Of a stretch of DNA of 64,000 nucleotides, positions 45,810 to 58,392 are shown in pieces (the stretch's first letter is position 1; every line of letters begins with the position of its first letter). Made by a program: the position numbers and the translations under genes. The DNA comes from Sweltsa coloradensis (lineage: Eukaryota; Arthropoda; Insecta; Plecoptera; Chloroperlidae): assembly GCA_024449915.1 (NCBI GenBank), contig JAMZAV010000030.1, positions 434,001 through 498,000 on the forward strand. Reading direction: 5' to 3'. The notes below the pieces were generated by a model. It saw only the letters and a program-made list of their open reading frames with translations. It was not told the origin of the DNA and searched no databases.

Positions 45810-47940
45810 CAGCACCTTATTTTGATCGTTAATGACTTATTTACTTATATTTCCCATCACTGAAGCAGGACCGGAAGTCTACACTGTTGTTAAAACTAGG
45901 TTGGGGCGGACTTTTTTAATTTCTGAATTGTGGTAAATAAAATCAATTACACCTACGGGAGTGTTTCCCGATTAACCAAATCGAGAAATAAAACTAGGTA
46001 ATTTGACGTGAATTTGGTTATAAAAATAGTTTTTACAGCGTGTGTTGATGTTTAAGGTATTCGTCTAATATATCCATGACAATATAGCAAGTATAAGTTA
46101 TAGCCAACATAGACATAAGATAAAGTTGAATTAAATTAAATTTTAAAATTAGTGAGACACGTAAATCACCTGTTTGGTTGTTTAAACTTGCCTCCTGCAC
46201 GTAGTCAGGTCTGAATTTGGGGCTAGACTTGTCATGGGCGCCACCTAAGAGAAAACAGTTATGATATCTCCAACCCCTACAAGTTACAACCCCCATTCTT
46301 GATCTACTTGTTTAAAACAATATTGCTTAAATTGCAAAAAAAATAAAGAGGATTCTGATCGTTAGACTAGAGAAACAGAGTACGGACTGAAAGAAGTGAT
46401 AAACTTAGGTGAATGGGGTTACCAAAGACAAGGTACTGTGGAAGGCGGAACAGTAGTGGTCAAAACAATTTAATATTGTAGGTGCAGACAGACACCCGGG
46501 TAGAGGGTGGTCAAATCTAGTTCGAGTAGACAACAACGAGATAAGATGTTCTAAATCTTCACTTGATCACTCGCTTTCACTGAATTTTCATGAGTGACCA
46601 CAAAATAAAGTCGTCGCAGCAGTTACCCCAATAAAACCCAATAATCCATAATGCAAACAATTTAATAATAGGGTAATATTTTTGTGCTGGATGTTCTAGG
46701 TTTTAAACAATATTTTCAAATAGTAAAATTATTCAGTTTAAATAATAATAAAGCACTTTTTTGTAGTGTGATACATATTGGCGGATTTAGATCACATGCA
46801 ACAAACTTACTTTATTATATAAAAAAAAAAAACGGGTAAATATTATTTTAAAGTTATTGAACTTTTAAGTAGCTCATAAGCTGACATTGTTTGTCAGTCG
46901 TTAATTAAGCGAAACTTTCCTAAATATTGCTACATAATAAAGATAATTTCTTACCCAAGAGCAATGCAAATGTTCAATTTCAATTAAAAATATATACTCT
47001 GGCGAGCGAGTGGAGCGCTGGGCGCGTGCATGGAGATTTAGTGAAACTTGACAATTATTAGAGATTTGTAGAACTACGGTTTCGCGAACGCAACGAATTA
47101 TAATCACGTCGGAGTGCAATGGCAAGTTTCGTTTACTCTCACATCGACCTCAATATTTGAAATTAATTTGTCAAAAATAACTATAGGCCTAAACATTCGG
47201 AATTCTACAAGTGCAAACTATACGAGAATTTTATTTTGATTCACTCTAAAAAGTGTGCTATGAGTGACCAAGTTTGGTTTTGAACAAAATCCGGTAAAAT
47301 TAGAAAGGCAAAAAATACAAAAACAATGGTCAAAACTCAGAGAAAAATGGGTTGAAGTATGATTTCCTCTAAAAAAAAATCTTTCATCAAATTTCAAAAT
47401 TAGCAGGTCGTCTATGTTAGAGATTTCGATGGTTCACTGAAAACAACACAACATTTCGAATAGTTATCATTTGTCTGGAACAACCGAACAAGGTATAAAC
47501 TCCCGCAACAAGACTTGTATGGAATTGCTAGTCATCGACCATCGACGGTGATGGTGGCAAAACAATGTTGAAAAGCACCCTACCCTGACTTCAATTTAGA
47601 TTCTGTGTGATGTTTGTTGCTTCACGTATTATATCGATGATGACGGTTGAAAGCCCATAAAATCAATCTAAAGACTGCTCTCTATGCCCAGTAAGAGTTG
47701 CAAAACAAAAATACAATATTATACGAGTGTGTGCTTCAAATGTGTTCATCATGGAATGCTTTACGCCACACATTTTGGGTTATCATAAATCACATGTCAT
47801 AAAGCACAAAGTACATATTCATCTAAGTGAAAATATAATATTGAAGCATTATGATTTTTAGTACAAGTTTTAGGACACCGACAGGTATTTTATTATATAT
47901 TATTTGTTTCACAACACATTCATTAATCATCATTCATTAA
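45810..47940. other. No feature recognised downstream of the MAP10-like gene
   Basis: AT-rich, chance frames only. There is no second member of the gene family. Confidence 0.35.
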
Positions 47941-47944
47941 ATGT

Positions 47945-48060
47945 GTTACGAGGTGGCAGAAAAGAGGATAGCTCCAAACACACTGTATAGCTCAAAAGTA
48001 AAACATGAGGCGCTCATTTCGGGAGGTCGACGGGTCGATACCAGCCACTGGCAATCCTGT
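47945..48060 (+). repeat. tRNA-derived SINE-like fragment
   Basis: TTACGAGGTGGCAGAAAAGA at the head and GGTCGACGGGTCGATACCAG at the B box, with an extended spacer. Confidence 0.4.
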
Positions 48061-48399
48061 GGATGATAGATTTCCAAGGTTCTAGAGTAGCCATTAGATT
48101 AGACTTTCTCTCCACAACTACCCTAGCACCCTAGTTGATAAATGTCCCGCCAGGTTTCCCACGAGAAATTTAAAATTCACGCGTGGCGAATGTGTCCATT
48201 CATTGATCAAGTGCTCTGCTTTCCCAGCGTTGCTGCGACAAAAAACATTTCCTTGAGTTTTGTTGTTGTTACGTTGGCAACAAGGAAATAAAACTGATAA
48301 GTTGTCGCGAGTGGCGAGTGGGTTGTGTTAACATAAGTGATAAGTGATAACCGAACGGATATCAAATGTGCGACCGCCCTAGTTTCCTGATTCGTTACA

Positions 48400-48720
48400 C
48401 TTCCTCGTATAACTGACGTCATAAACGTAAAATCAATGAACATACGCCAACCCGCGACATTTTGATCTGTGCTGTAGCGAAGAAGCGTCGTCGGCGTCGT
48501 GCGGTAGTTCTCGCGCCCGCCGCCTAGAGTAGTCTGGTGTCGCTCTCCTCCGCTAGGTGGCAGCATGGTGCTCGCTCTACGCACGTGCCGGCTCACCAAT
48601 CAGCCGCTTCGCTTTGCCCGACACGACGACGACGACGCATTCGCTTCCAACTCGGGCGTCGTGAAGAGGTGACCTGCAGCAAATAGCACGCTGCCGACAG
48701 GTTCGTACATACATATGTTC
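48400..48720. promoter_or_regulatory. CpG-rich promoter-like segment
   Basis: Dense CpG (GTCGTCGGCGTCGTGCGG, CGACGACGACGACGCAT) in an AT-rich region, with TGACGTCA (48414), CACGTG (48582), CCAATCAG (48596) and a CTCF-like site (48550). A possible first exon on the plus strand ends GACAG|GTTCGT at about 48699. The 130-residue minus frame here is probably chance. Confidence 0.4.
48550..48564 (+). promoter_or_regulatory. CTCF-like site
   Basis: CCGCTAGGTGGCAGC matches the animal CTCF core (CCRSYAGRKGGCRS) closely. Only the motif is seen; occupancy is unknown. Confidence 0.5.
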
Positions 48721-51170
48721 ATTGTTTAGCGCCTACACTTTATCTACCGATATGTAATTTTTCGTACTTGACAGAATGCCGCACTCTTTTATCAGTGCAC
48801 TGCTTATTTTTAAGGCGTCTTATCAGTACATTGGTTTATCAAGTTCTAAAGGTCCAAAATACGTCTATTGAACAAATTCTAAGTTTAAATTGAACTTCAC
48901 AACCATCGTATTATAACATTAACCTCAACGTCAAGTTTAATTTATTGTAAGTGTAATTAATTAATATTGAACTTAGAACAGTATGGTCGTGATGTAAAAG
49001 ATCAAAATGATGAAACCAGTTTTAACTTGTATTTCATTTTAAAATGTTATTTTTTTAAATGTATCGTAAATAATAAAATTGTCGCATTCGAATATTCACA
49101 CTAGATTTGAGTGATTGGCGTGGAATCGATCTGAGCAGCCTTACAAGCGCCAAGGTTTCGTAGGTTGCGGCTTGGACATGTGCTCCCCGTGTTACATCAC
49201 TCGCGTAGCTCCCGGCAACGTACGTGACGTCAGAGCTCAGAGTCGGCACGCACCTTGCCACACCACGTGTCGGAGTACGCTCGTTCGTTGTTAGGGCGAC
49301 GACAATTTGCATTTCCTCTCACTATAACTAACTTAGGAGTGACTAACTCTAAATATAAACGAGCTATTTTTAAGATCTATAGTCTTCGAGTAAGATTATA
49401 CGGTGTTTTTTTGTGTGCTTTTGGCGCTCCCGGGCGCTCCTTACCTTAGCTTTTACGGGGAAATGTCACCATGGTTCAAAGTTTATAACAGCTGTTTATA
49501 ATGTACGTTAAATTATTTAACTAAATAACTTAATAACAATGAATATGAATTAAATATATTATTTTTTAAATTAAAGCGTGCGCAAATTTCAATGACCATG
49601 CAAAAATGTGGGACAATCCCCCCCCCCGGTTACAAGTGTAGCTAATGCTGTCATCCATCCATGACCGTAGCACTACAATGTTTTATAAAGCACCACACCT
49701 CGACTAATTTTTTTGTTTGTGGTATTATTTTGCTTTACGTATCTATAAGTGATCGTTGAGTGAAATCCATGCGGGACTCGAACCCACACCCATTGGTATC
49801 GTAAGCCAGGGACATGCGCTCGGAATTTAGTGCATTTCGAAGTACGTTTAAATATTTTATACGTCACTATGTTAAAGATTGTTATTATCTTTTGGGTTAG
49901 TTTCTGTTTATTTCATTTAAAGAAAATCCATTGGGACACTTGGGATGTAATTTTCAGTCCTAATTATGTTAATGTTTAAAATTTAACTGGTTCATTGTTT
50001 CAATGTTTCTATAATATAACATAATTTAGATGATTTCGTGTTGTTGATTTGTTTCTCCGCCAGTGTAGAAATCGTTTATCGCTGTATTGTTGGATATTAT
50101 TATGTTAAAAGTTACATTACAATATTGTATGAATACGGTAGGACCACATAAGCATTGGATCGTATAAATCTCCACGTGTGTATGGCGACACACGCAGTTA
50201 ATGCCGCTGGTGGTCTTGAAATAGCTCGAAGAGATGCCAAACATCGTAATATTGTTGATCTTCTTTCCATTCATTCGCAGCTCGTTGTCCGCTTGACTTG
50301 GCAGGACCTGACTTTAAGAGGGGAGGGGGGGGGGCTTTGTTTCGTACCCAGGTGCTCATTACTTTATGTACTCGTGTAAACTCAAGACAGAGTACAGCGC
50401 TATTTCATCACCTGCAGCAACAACACGAGTGAAGAATTATATGAGTGCATATCACCAACACTTTTAATCGGGAAACTTGAAAAAAAACCATATTTTCAAG
50501 ATTTATTATTTGTTCAGTTAGGCTATTTATGTATTTTTTAAATTTCGACTTGTTGTAGATCGTAATCCGCTTTTTAAAATTTATTTAAGGGGGTGGGAAT
50601 ATTTTAGATAAAAAAATTTACTTTTCGTGTCTTTGTTATTTGTTCAATGTTTTGTAAAGGGCGAAGAGGGAAAATGGAACATTTACAAAATCTTTATTCA
50701 AGGCGGGATTCGATCAAGACGACCCCAAACAGTATGAGCCAAAGTTTCATCATATTTCAATTTAAATTTTAATTTATTTGAAAAACCCCTCCAGAATTCC
50801 CTTTCCCCCTTTCCGCCTGTATTTCCAAATTTTTCCATACCCCTTTCGTCACTATGTCTGTATTTTTCTGTTCTGTGAAGAGTTTAAAACTTGGTTCATG
50901 TGAACGTACACTCTTTCGCCAAACAAATATTATCCCAAACCGGGTTTAAGTAATGTAGGAGGAAAATTCGTGAAGAATAAATTTATCTAATTTTCAGTTT
51001 ATTACACGGTATAAAAAAAAAAATAGTTGCACAATATTATGTAAAAGAAAAAAATGGATAGGTCTTAATAGGATCTGAAAATACAATGCCATAGACAAGT
51101 AACATAATATATTGACGAGATTTTACTTTATTTTTAATTCCCGTTTGGGATTGGGCATAGAATATTTTCT
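48720..51170. other. No confirmed gene; second CpG-rich patch 49140-49450
   Basis: 49140-49300 has GC-rich sequence with TGACGTCA (49225) and CACGTG (49264). Frames are open on both strands but match nothing. C-runs occur near 49619. Confidence 0.35.
49766..49830 (-). repeat. tRNA-derived SINE-like fragment (GTCYCGCAYAAGGCAT family)
   Basis: The minus strand reads GTGTGGGTTCGAGTCCCGCA followed by TGGATTTCACTC. Confidence 0.5.
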
Positions 51171-52325
51171 TAACTAGGAAAACGCTTTAGTCCCGCCGCG
51201 TTGATGGATGAGCTTTTTTGTTCGTTTTTAGTTTTTGTAGGACCACTTTTCCTTTGCAAGTGCTTTTTGAATGCATTGTAGGTGATTGTTGTCAAGTTTC
51301 TATTGTTACTTGTTAATTGTTATTATAAACCTAAAAAAAACTCATATTAAAACCTTTATTTATATGGATTCTGGCTAACTTATTCAACTTTTTCTTTCAA
51401 AAGGCAATACATCACCATTACCTTAATGTTCGTGTGAAATATGAACGTTGTAGCCCATCCCCGTTTGGTCAGAATCGGCCCAAATGTCACGAAAATATCG
51501 CACTAAAAATGGGGAAAAAATCGTAAAAGTACAATATACATGAGAAATATTTCTTCGATTGTACCAAAAAACGTGGCAGGTCTAAGTTCAAAGATTTCGA
51601 AGGTCCTCAGAAAATTTCATTGCAATTGGAGTATTGGTTTAGCCGGAATAGTGTTAACAAACACTCAAAAATACAAACAGAAAAAACAAGAAAAACGAAA
51701 AAAAAATCGTAAAATTGCGATTTGTATGAGAAATAATTTTTCGATTGCGCTCAAAAAGGTGGCATTTCTAAGTTCAAAGATTTCAAAGGTCTCCAGAAAA
51801 TTTCATCGCAATTGGAGTATCGGTTTAGCCGGAATCGTATTAACAAACACACAAAAATAAAAACAAAAACAAAAAAGAAAATCGAAATAAATCGTAAAAT
51901 TGCGATTTCAAGATAAATGATTTTTTGATCGATTTTTCGTACGGTGCAGTTCTAGGTTCAGAGATTTCGAAGGTCTCCTGAAAATTTCATCGCAATTGGA
52001 GTATCGGTTTAGCCGGAATCGTGTTAACAAACACACAAAAATACAAAACAAAAACAAAAAAGAAAATCGAAAAAAAATCGTAAAATTGCGATTTTCAAGA
52101 GAAATAATTTTTTTATCGATTTTTCGTACGGTGCAGTTCTAAGTTCAGAGATTTCGAAGGTCTCCATAAAATTTCATCGCAATCGGAGTATCGGTTTAGC
52201 CGGAATCGTGTTCACAGACACACAAAAATACAAAAAAAAGAAAGAAAGAAAAAAAAACATTCCGGATTTTTTTCCAGTGTAGTGAAATGGAATCTTCGCT
52301 TCGCTCGCTACGCTCATCCAATAAT
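51171..52325 (+). mobile_element. HINE-like family 1, copy C, with tandem array
   Basis: 5' end TAACTAGGAAAACGCTTTAG; 3' end CGCTACGCTCATCCAATAA. The interior matches copy B and then expands into about four tandem units of about 184 bp (starts near 51519, 51704, 51888 and 52076). Each holds GAAAATTTCATCGCAATTGG and GGTTTAGCCGGAATCG. Internal tandem arrays are common in Helentron-derived elements. Confidence 0.75.
51519..52250 (+). repeat. Four tandem units of about 184 bp inside copy C
   Basis: Each unit starts AAATCGTAAAA(G/T), continues with GAGAAATAATTTTT-type and TTCTAAGTTC(A)GAGATTTC words, and ends in an A-rich linker. Confidence 0.75.
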
Positions 52326-52329
52326 TCAG

Positions 52330-52785
52330 AACTGGAGATCCCCAAAATAACACGTTCAAAATTAATATTTTTAAATTGTTATTTTGTAAATTATTTATTT
52401 AAAAAAACATTGAACCGAAGTGTTGTTTTGTTTCCTTCCACGATGTTTGCCTTGCGACCTGGATTCTCGTCTTCTCGGTCCAAGCTCTCTGGGGTCAGGG
52501 AGGCATCTGGGGTAAATCGTCTCTATATATAACCACCCCCTGAGCCCGACCGCTTGAATCTCGGTGTTCGGGCAGGCGAAGCGAATTTTAATCAAATTCT
52601 TATTTAACTTATTTTAAACAGATCGTAATAGATGTAAGCCTTCACTTATATTCTTATTACGTACGTTTGCTACGTTTTATTTCAACGATAAATCCACTGA
52701 ATGTTTCCGTGTCAGTATGAGTTTATGTATGTTATTTATTCGATGATTTGATTTGAAGAAGGATACAGAATAATAACGCACTCCA
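52330..52785. other. No feature recognised
   Basis: A GC-richer patch at 52430-52590 contains CTATATATAAC. No frame is convincing. Confidence 0.3.
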
Positions 52786-52862
52786 TGACTTATGTGGGAT
52801 TCGAACCCACGTACCTTGGTATCGTCTTCGTACCATGTATCTCAACCGTACCCGAGGTCGCC
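52786..52862 (-). repeat. tRNA-derived SINE-like fragment (same family)
   Basis: The minus strand reads GTACGTGGGTTCGAATCCCA then CATAAGTCATG. It is divergent to the copy at 52885. Confidence 0.5.
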
Positions 52863-52884
52863 TATATGTGTCGTATGATAAACT

Positions 52885-52950
52885 ATATATAGTACCAGGT
52901 TCGAATCTTGTCTAGGGCATAAATATCACGTTGTCATCTTCATATCCCCT
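52885..52950 (+). repeat. tRNA-derived SINE-like fragment (same family)
   Basis: ACCAGGTTCGAATCTTGTCT, AGGGCATAAATATCAC. It forms an inverted pair with 52786-52862. Confidence 0.45.
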
Positions 52951-53117
52951 CAGTCTGGGCCTTGATCAGTATTGTCGTATTATTATGAGGCACAAACTGC
53001 GAAATGTCATCCTATCACGCTACTCATGCGATCGCGTGCGCCCTACCCACCTACACTGTAAGGAAATTCGCCGTATGATCTACAATTATGTTATTGGCAA
53101 GAGGAGCTGCCAACCAT

Positions 53118-53330
53118 ATAATGGTAGATGTACGCATACGTGCTATGAACAATCTACTACACCTGAATGCTAGAAAGTCCCTCCAATAATGGTAGATCTC
53201 CAGTCCCATTTTAGTCACCTATGATATGTATTATGAGCAAACCACTCTCACATAACTGTAGATCATTCGTTCCGTTGTAGTCAAACGTACTATTCTTGTG
53301 AGTGAACTACTCTCACATAATTGTAGATCA
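53118..53330 (+). repeat. Cluster of ATAATGGTAGATC-type words
   Basis: ATAATGGTAGAT(C) at 53118 and 53186, CATAACTGTAGATCATTCGT at 53251 and CATAATTGTAGATCATTCGT at 53315; the last two lie in tandem units of about 64 bp. Confidence 0.65.
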
Positions 53331-53554
53331 TTCGTTCCTTTAGTCAAACGCATAATTGTCTTAGCTCCTGTAACGCGATCTAGGAGCAAATAAGCAAACT
53401 AAAAACTAAAAATTAGATTTATTTAATCATTTAATTATTGTATTTAGTACTATTTCAAATCATATATTTCCTTCAGCAATCGATCATCTGTAAATGGATA
53501 CATAGCACATGTTAATTTGACACGATTATAAAGTTACAAGATTTTTCATGGTGA

Positions 53555-53635
53555 CTCGAACTCGATCCAACTGGTACTCTCCAACTGTAAGCAAAGACTC
53601 AGACCGTTGCGCCACAGAAGACGCTGAGTACGAGA
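53555..53635 (-). repeat. tRNA-derived SINE-like fragment
   Basis: The minus strand gives TCTTCTGTGGCGCAACGGTC (A box) and GATCGAGTTCGAGTCACC (B box), tRNA-like in order and spacing but with a broken acceptor stem. Confidence 0.5.
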
Positions 53636-54160
53636 GGGAGTTACCTCCTATATACAACAGCAAATCGACGCAAATATCGTAGGCTTTGTGCACTTGCTCT
53701 GTGGCCTACCTTTATTAATATGCATGTATTATTATTGTGTTCTATAATTTAATCATATGGTTCAGTTCTTGCTAATAAGTAATAAGTATCCGGTATTTTT
53801 TAATAGCTCAATGATAACATGGAAGCAGGAATTAATACTACACATTTGATGTATATGAGCATAACTTAATATATGCTCGGTGCTTGTAGTCTTCAAACAA
53901 AGGGCTGCCTGTTGCGAAGCTCGATAATATGTCCGTGAGATTTATGTTTTATATTTATGTTTTGTTTAATTTATTTGTTATGAGTGCAAGGGTCAAAGAC
54001 TTAAAGTGTTTCTCTTAGGTGCCAGATTTCAATGGTTTCATCTAAACCTACCATTAAACCAAACACTAACTGGTCATTGATAAACCGGGCTTGAGCAATA
54101 CGAATTGCCGTGATAAATAGGTTGAATGATACATTATTGTACATCAAACATCCAGATGCA

Positions 54161-54376
54161 GGTGATCTCTCGCACAAATATCGTGCTGTAACAATATGCT
54201 GCCTGCCAATTTACCCTCACAAAATGGGAGATTCACCTGCCGCGACAAGTAGTTGTTTTCGGGTAACATTATAGTACATTATGCTATTCTCACATAAGTG
54301 ATCTCTCGCAGAAATATCGTGCTGTAACAATATGCGGCCTGCGAATCTACCCTTACAAAATGGGAGATTAACCGGC
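54161..54376. repeat. Duplicated block, units 137 bp apart
   Basis: GTGATCTCTCGCA(C/G)AAATATC, GTGCTGTAACAATATGC and ACAAAATGGGAGATT occur in 54161-54239 and again in 54298-54376. Confidence 0.75.
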
Positions 54377-54399
54377 CTCCGTAAATAGGTAGTTGCTAC

Positions 54400-57300
54400 T
54401 TAAGTTAACGTCGAATCTCGGCAGATTAATGTTAAATCATCTCAAACTTTTGCGGTTCGCGTTCATTTATAAAACGGAAAACTGGATTCTTTAATATATA
54501 ATGGTAGTTCTACGGATTATGAGAGTCTGAAGACGACTTCACCATTTCATAATTGTAGATTGTTGCCCTCGTATAATGGTACATCACCCAAGATTTCTTA
54601 GAGTGTACCCACCTACCAGCTAGGCCTGCACACCACCAACCAACCAAGATGAGACGCGGCGAACTTCTGTGGGCATGTTGCGGTAAAACACAAAACAAAA
54701 TTATTATTCCCCCCTTTGATTGTAGCCAGCTACCACAAGTGCGCAGTGCGTTTCGTGTACGCTGAATTAAATTGTAACAATTCACGAGTAGAAATGCTTA
54801 GCTCAGATTTAACAGGTCTACAACTCATAACAATCAATCTCTGTGTAATCCACTATCTAATTACAAATAACGAGAGTTAAATGGAGCTTTTCATTTTTTA
54901 CTCTTAATCTCGTGTTTTAGTCGTTATGCATACGTTTGTTTTTGTGGGAGTTTGGAAGAACTTTCTTGTTTCATGACAAATAATATTTAGAGTTGGAGTC
55001 AACCAATCCCCCCCCCCCCCCGTGAATTCTTGGAAGTGTTTTTTAACAGGTGCGACCGTCTAACAGGGAATGTCTCCCCCCAGACTATTTGCGCTTCAGC
55101 GATGCGTCAGTATATACTTCGTATTTTCTTTCTTTTGCTTTTTTACGTGTTCGAGGTATCACTTCCTCTTCCCCAGTCACCTGTATCTTGGATACGGTTG
55201 ATTGACGTAAGTGACAATCCATGCGTATCATTCTCGATCACACGCGAGTATTAGGTATCAATGTTGACCAATAAAGGTGTCAACTTTCAATATTGATCAG
55301 ATGAGTGTCACAATCACTGGAAAACACAATCTTCCAGTTTCATAACTCTGATGACGTAATGATTGGTGGATCTCTGGTTTGTCGCTCGCCTTATCGATGT
55401 TTGTAACCACAGGTACAAATACAATGTGGTTGCTATAACGTGATGTGCTATCGAGTAACAGGAAGCGCACGCGATGTCCATTCACGGCTATATAGTGTGG
55501 GGGGATATCTAGTCATACCACAGGCCCGTATGTGGGGACTCCTGACGTGGGTTCAGCTAAATCTCCTCTAGGTTCAGGGAGTGTCCAAAAGAGGTGGCGA
55601 CGTTTCTTGATCAATAGATGTAGACGAAGAAGAATACAAAACAAAAAAACAAGTTTAAAATCTCGTTGCTTGGTGGAGGTGCCGGGTACTCGTCAGGTTT
55701 TAGCGACGTAAGTCCCGCCTGCCACCACCTGCTGGGTCACCAAAACATTCTGTGAATCTGTGTCATCCTCTTTTAAGGATAATGTCAGTAAAAACTATTT
55801 TTTATCGTAAGACGTGATTTACAGTTCACAAACAAACGGCCCAACGGACGGTCGGACAGAAAATGTATGCATATAGAGGAAGAACCGGAATGTTGTAAAA
55901 GTCGAAGAATATCAAGAATATCTGGAAAATCTTAATTATTAACTACTATAATCTATCGAAAAACTGTCAGTTTAGCCTACATTTAATGTTTATATTTAGA
56001 TATGTTCATATGCTCATACTTAATTCATATACACACAATATCGCGATCGCCTGTAGACATACCTATAGCATTCAAATATAGAAAACTTGTTGTACTTGAA
56101 GGTGATTTAAAATTTGGACATTGATCTGACAGTATTAACACTGAACGGTATATCTACAATACATACGAAGCATTGCGTCTAATTAACACAAGTATAGCTA
56201 CAAAATGTGTGTGTAGATAATAATCCAATACAACAAATCCTTAGCAGACCGGCGTCGTGGTATTGGGGAGAGGGGTGTGGACTTTCTTGTCCTTTATGGT
56301 ATCCCCATAGACTTCCGCGAGGTCTATGGACTTGTGTTTTTCTCCCGATTAGGTTAGGAGCAGGTGTTTATATTCGTCTCTATAACAATTGCGTGTTATC
56401 GATGCAATAGAAAGTTGATCAACATAAAACACCCATTAAACGTTTAGTGACGTTTGAAATATGGACGTTAAGAGGCGGAAATACAAAAAGTACTCTTTAC
56501 GTAAACACACTTGGTCCAGGCGATACTCTGTTAACAATATCTCATCAATTTCATAATAGTAGATCATTTTAGTTACAAGCTATCTGTGTTATAAAAATTG
56601 ATATGTATACAGTTAGCAATGTTATAACCTTCGACAATACATTGGCATACGCATGCGTTTTAAAATATAATGTAACCCTCCACTACACTGACAGACAATG
56701 TCTGATTTGAAGAACGTTTTCTTTTCACAGCACACAAAATATAATTAAATATACACAGATAATAGCCATGCTAAAAATGATATCAATAATTTTACTTGAC
56801 TTGACTTGACCTGTAGATTGACTTGACTCGGCTTCTGTTTTCTGTTATTTGTATTATTTTGAAGTTGAACCGTATTTGGGAAAGTTTTGTAGCCTACTTA
56901 TGTGTACCGGAACACTTTTTGTTTTGTGCATGGTAAAGAATTAAAAAATATTTCAATCGAACATGTTTCTGAGTAAAGAGGTTTGTGAGAAGCTGCATTT
57001 CCATTGGTTTCAAAGTGACAAAAATATGGTAATAATTTATGGATAGTGCTGGAAAGTTGAAAGTAAACATTGCTAAGATTTATAGGGAACTAGAATACAA
57101 ACAAAACAACGCGCCAAAGCTCCGTTGTCTCGTTTGGTTGTTCAACCTGTCACGGTGCATGGTTGACGTGCCAACAAGTAAATAATTTGGTCGTATTGTA
57201 GTGACCAGTTTTTTGTTTGAAACCCCGAGGCGTACTTCCTGGCTCGTGTTAGATACCTCACTACCGTTACGTCGTAGCTGCAATTCTGCTTCAACTTGTG

Positions 57301-57400
57301 GCGTACAGACGAAGACTAATAGAGATGATTGGGAGGTTATTCAAAATTTATTGCATCGCACTCCTAAATTTGACATATTAAGTTATGTAATTTCTTGCTA
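54400..57400. other. No gene recognised
   Basis: Holds further GTAGATC-type words (54498, 54548, 56552), the 15-mer CCGGCACCTCCACCA on the minus strand (55671-55685) and a C12 run (55010-55021). Frames of 60-90 residues are unremarkable. Confidence 0.35.
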
Positions 57401-57409
57401 CCCCTTCGG

Positions 57410-58280
57410 GACCCCCCCCCCCCCCTCCTTATCTCGTAACGTGGGCCTTATATAATATCGTTATCTATTTAATATTTTGTTTTGTGATTTGATTTGATAG
57501 CAATTTTATGGACATTTGGAGAAAATAATATGTATAACTAGTTACAACTAGTTAATTATTATTGAATATTGTATTCTCACACTGAAGATTCCGATTATGT
57601 AACACTTGCATTGCATGTTCACCTCAATGCAGCTTCAATGACATTGTATAATGTGGTAGTATTTATCATAGGAGGTGGCCGATTTAGGATCATACCCAGA
57701 TGTTGTAGGCGATTTTATTAAAATATTGTCTATTCTTATTTTATTTTTAATTTGTAAGAATTGTTGACCTAATGTTTGATTAAAACAAAAAAAAATAAGT
57801 CAGGATTCCTTCAAGTAGGAATGAGGCCTCAGTCTCGTATGCTAGCAGAGAGCCACATCTCTCGGTGACAATAACAATATAACGCGTCAGTTCAGAGAGC
57901 AACTGCTCTTCTAATCTCTGTTATTAGATAATTCTTAGTTCTCAATCATTCAATTGTATCCTGAAGAATAATGTTATCATTGATAAGTCATACCTGCTTA
58001 TTAAGTGGATAGTAAGAGTTTAAACATAGCTATAATTAGAACATATTACCATTGCCGAATGATTGATATTATTGTGGTTCAATATATTTTTTATCTTAAA
58101 TCAATATAAATATAACTTATTAGTCAAGATCTTTTGTACTAAATTGTTATCAAAATTTGAACACAAGAATGAAGATTCGCGTTCGGTGGTTTCTTCCGCG
58201 AAAGTTTGATTACTCCCTGATTTGCTGTTCCTGATTTTTGGCAAACCTCATATTCGTTTGAGTGGGATCGTCTAATAAAT
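57410..58280. other. No gene recognised
   Basis: A C-run lies at 57411-57425. The remainder is AT-rich. Confidence 0.3.
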
Positions 58281-58283
58281 CAG

Positions 58284-58392
58284 TTATTTCTTTTCGTTTT
58301 TCTTTTTTAATGATTTTTTCTTTTTTTCTTTCTTTCTTTTTTCTTTTTCTTTTCTTTTCTTTTTCCTTATTTTTCCTTTTTTCCCACCACTT
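58284..58392. repeat. Pyrimidine tract (TTTTTCTTTC type)
   Basis: About 110 bases almost wholly T and C. It yields a Lys/Glu-only frame on the minus strand that is not a gene. Confidence 0.85.

Noticed and set aside
45215..45815. Minus-strand and alternative plus-strand frames (178, 88, 78, 75 residues) in the 3' half of the gene
   Set aside because: Shadow frames caused by GC-rich and Lys/Gly codon bias.
51540..51860. 106-residue frame with internal repeat
   Set aside because: It is the translation of the 184-bp tandem units of a non-coding mobile element.
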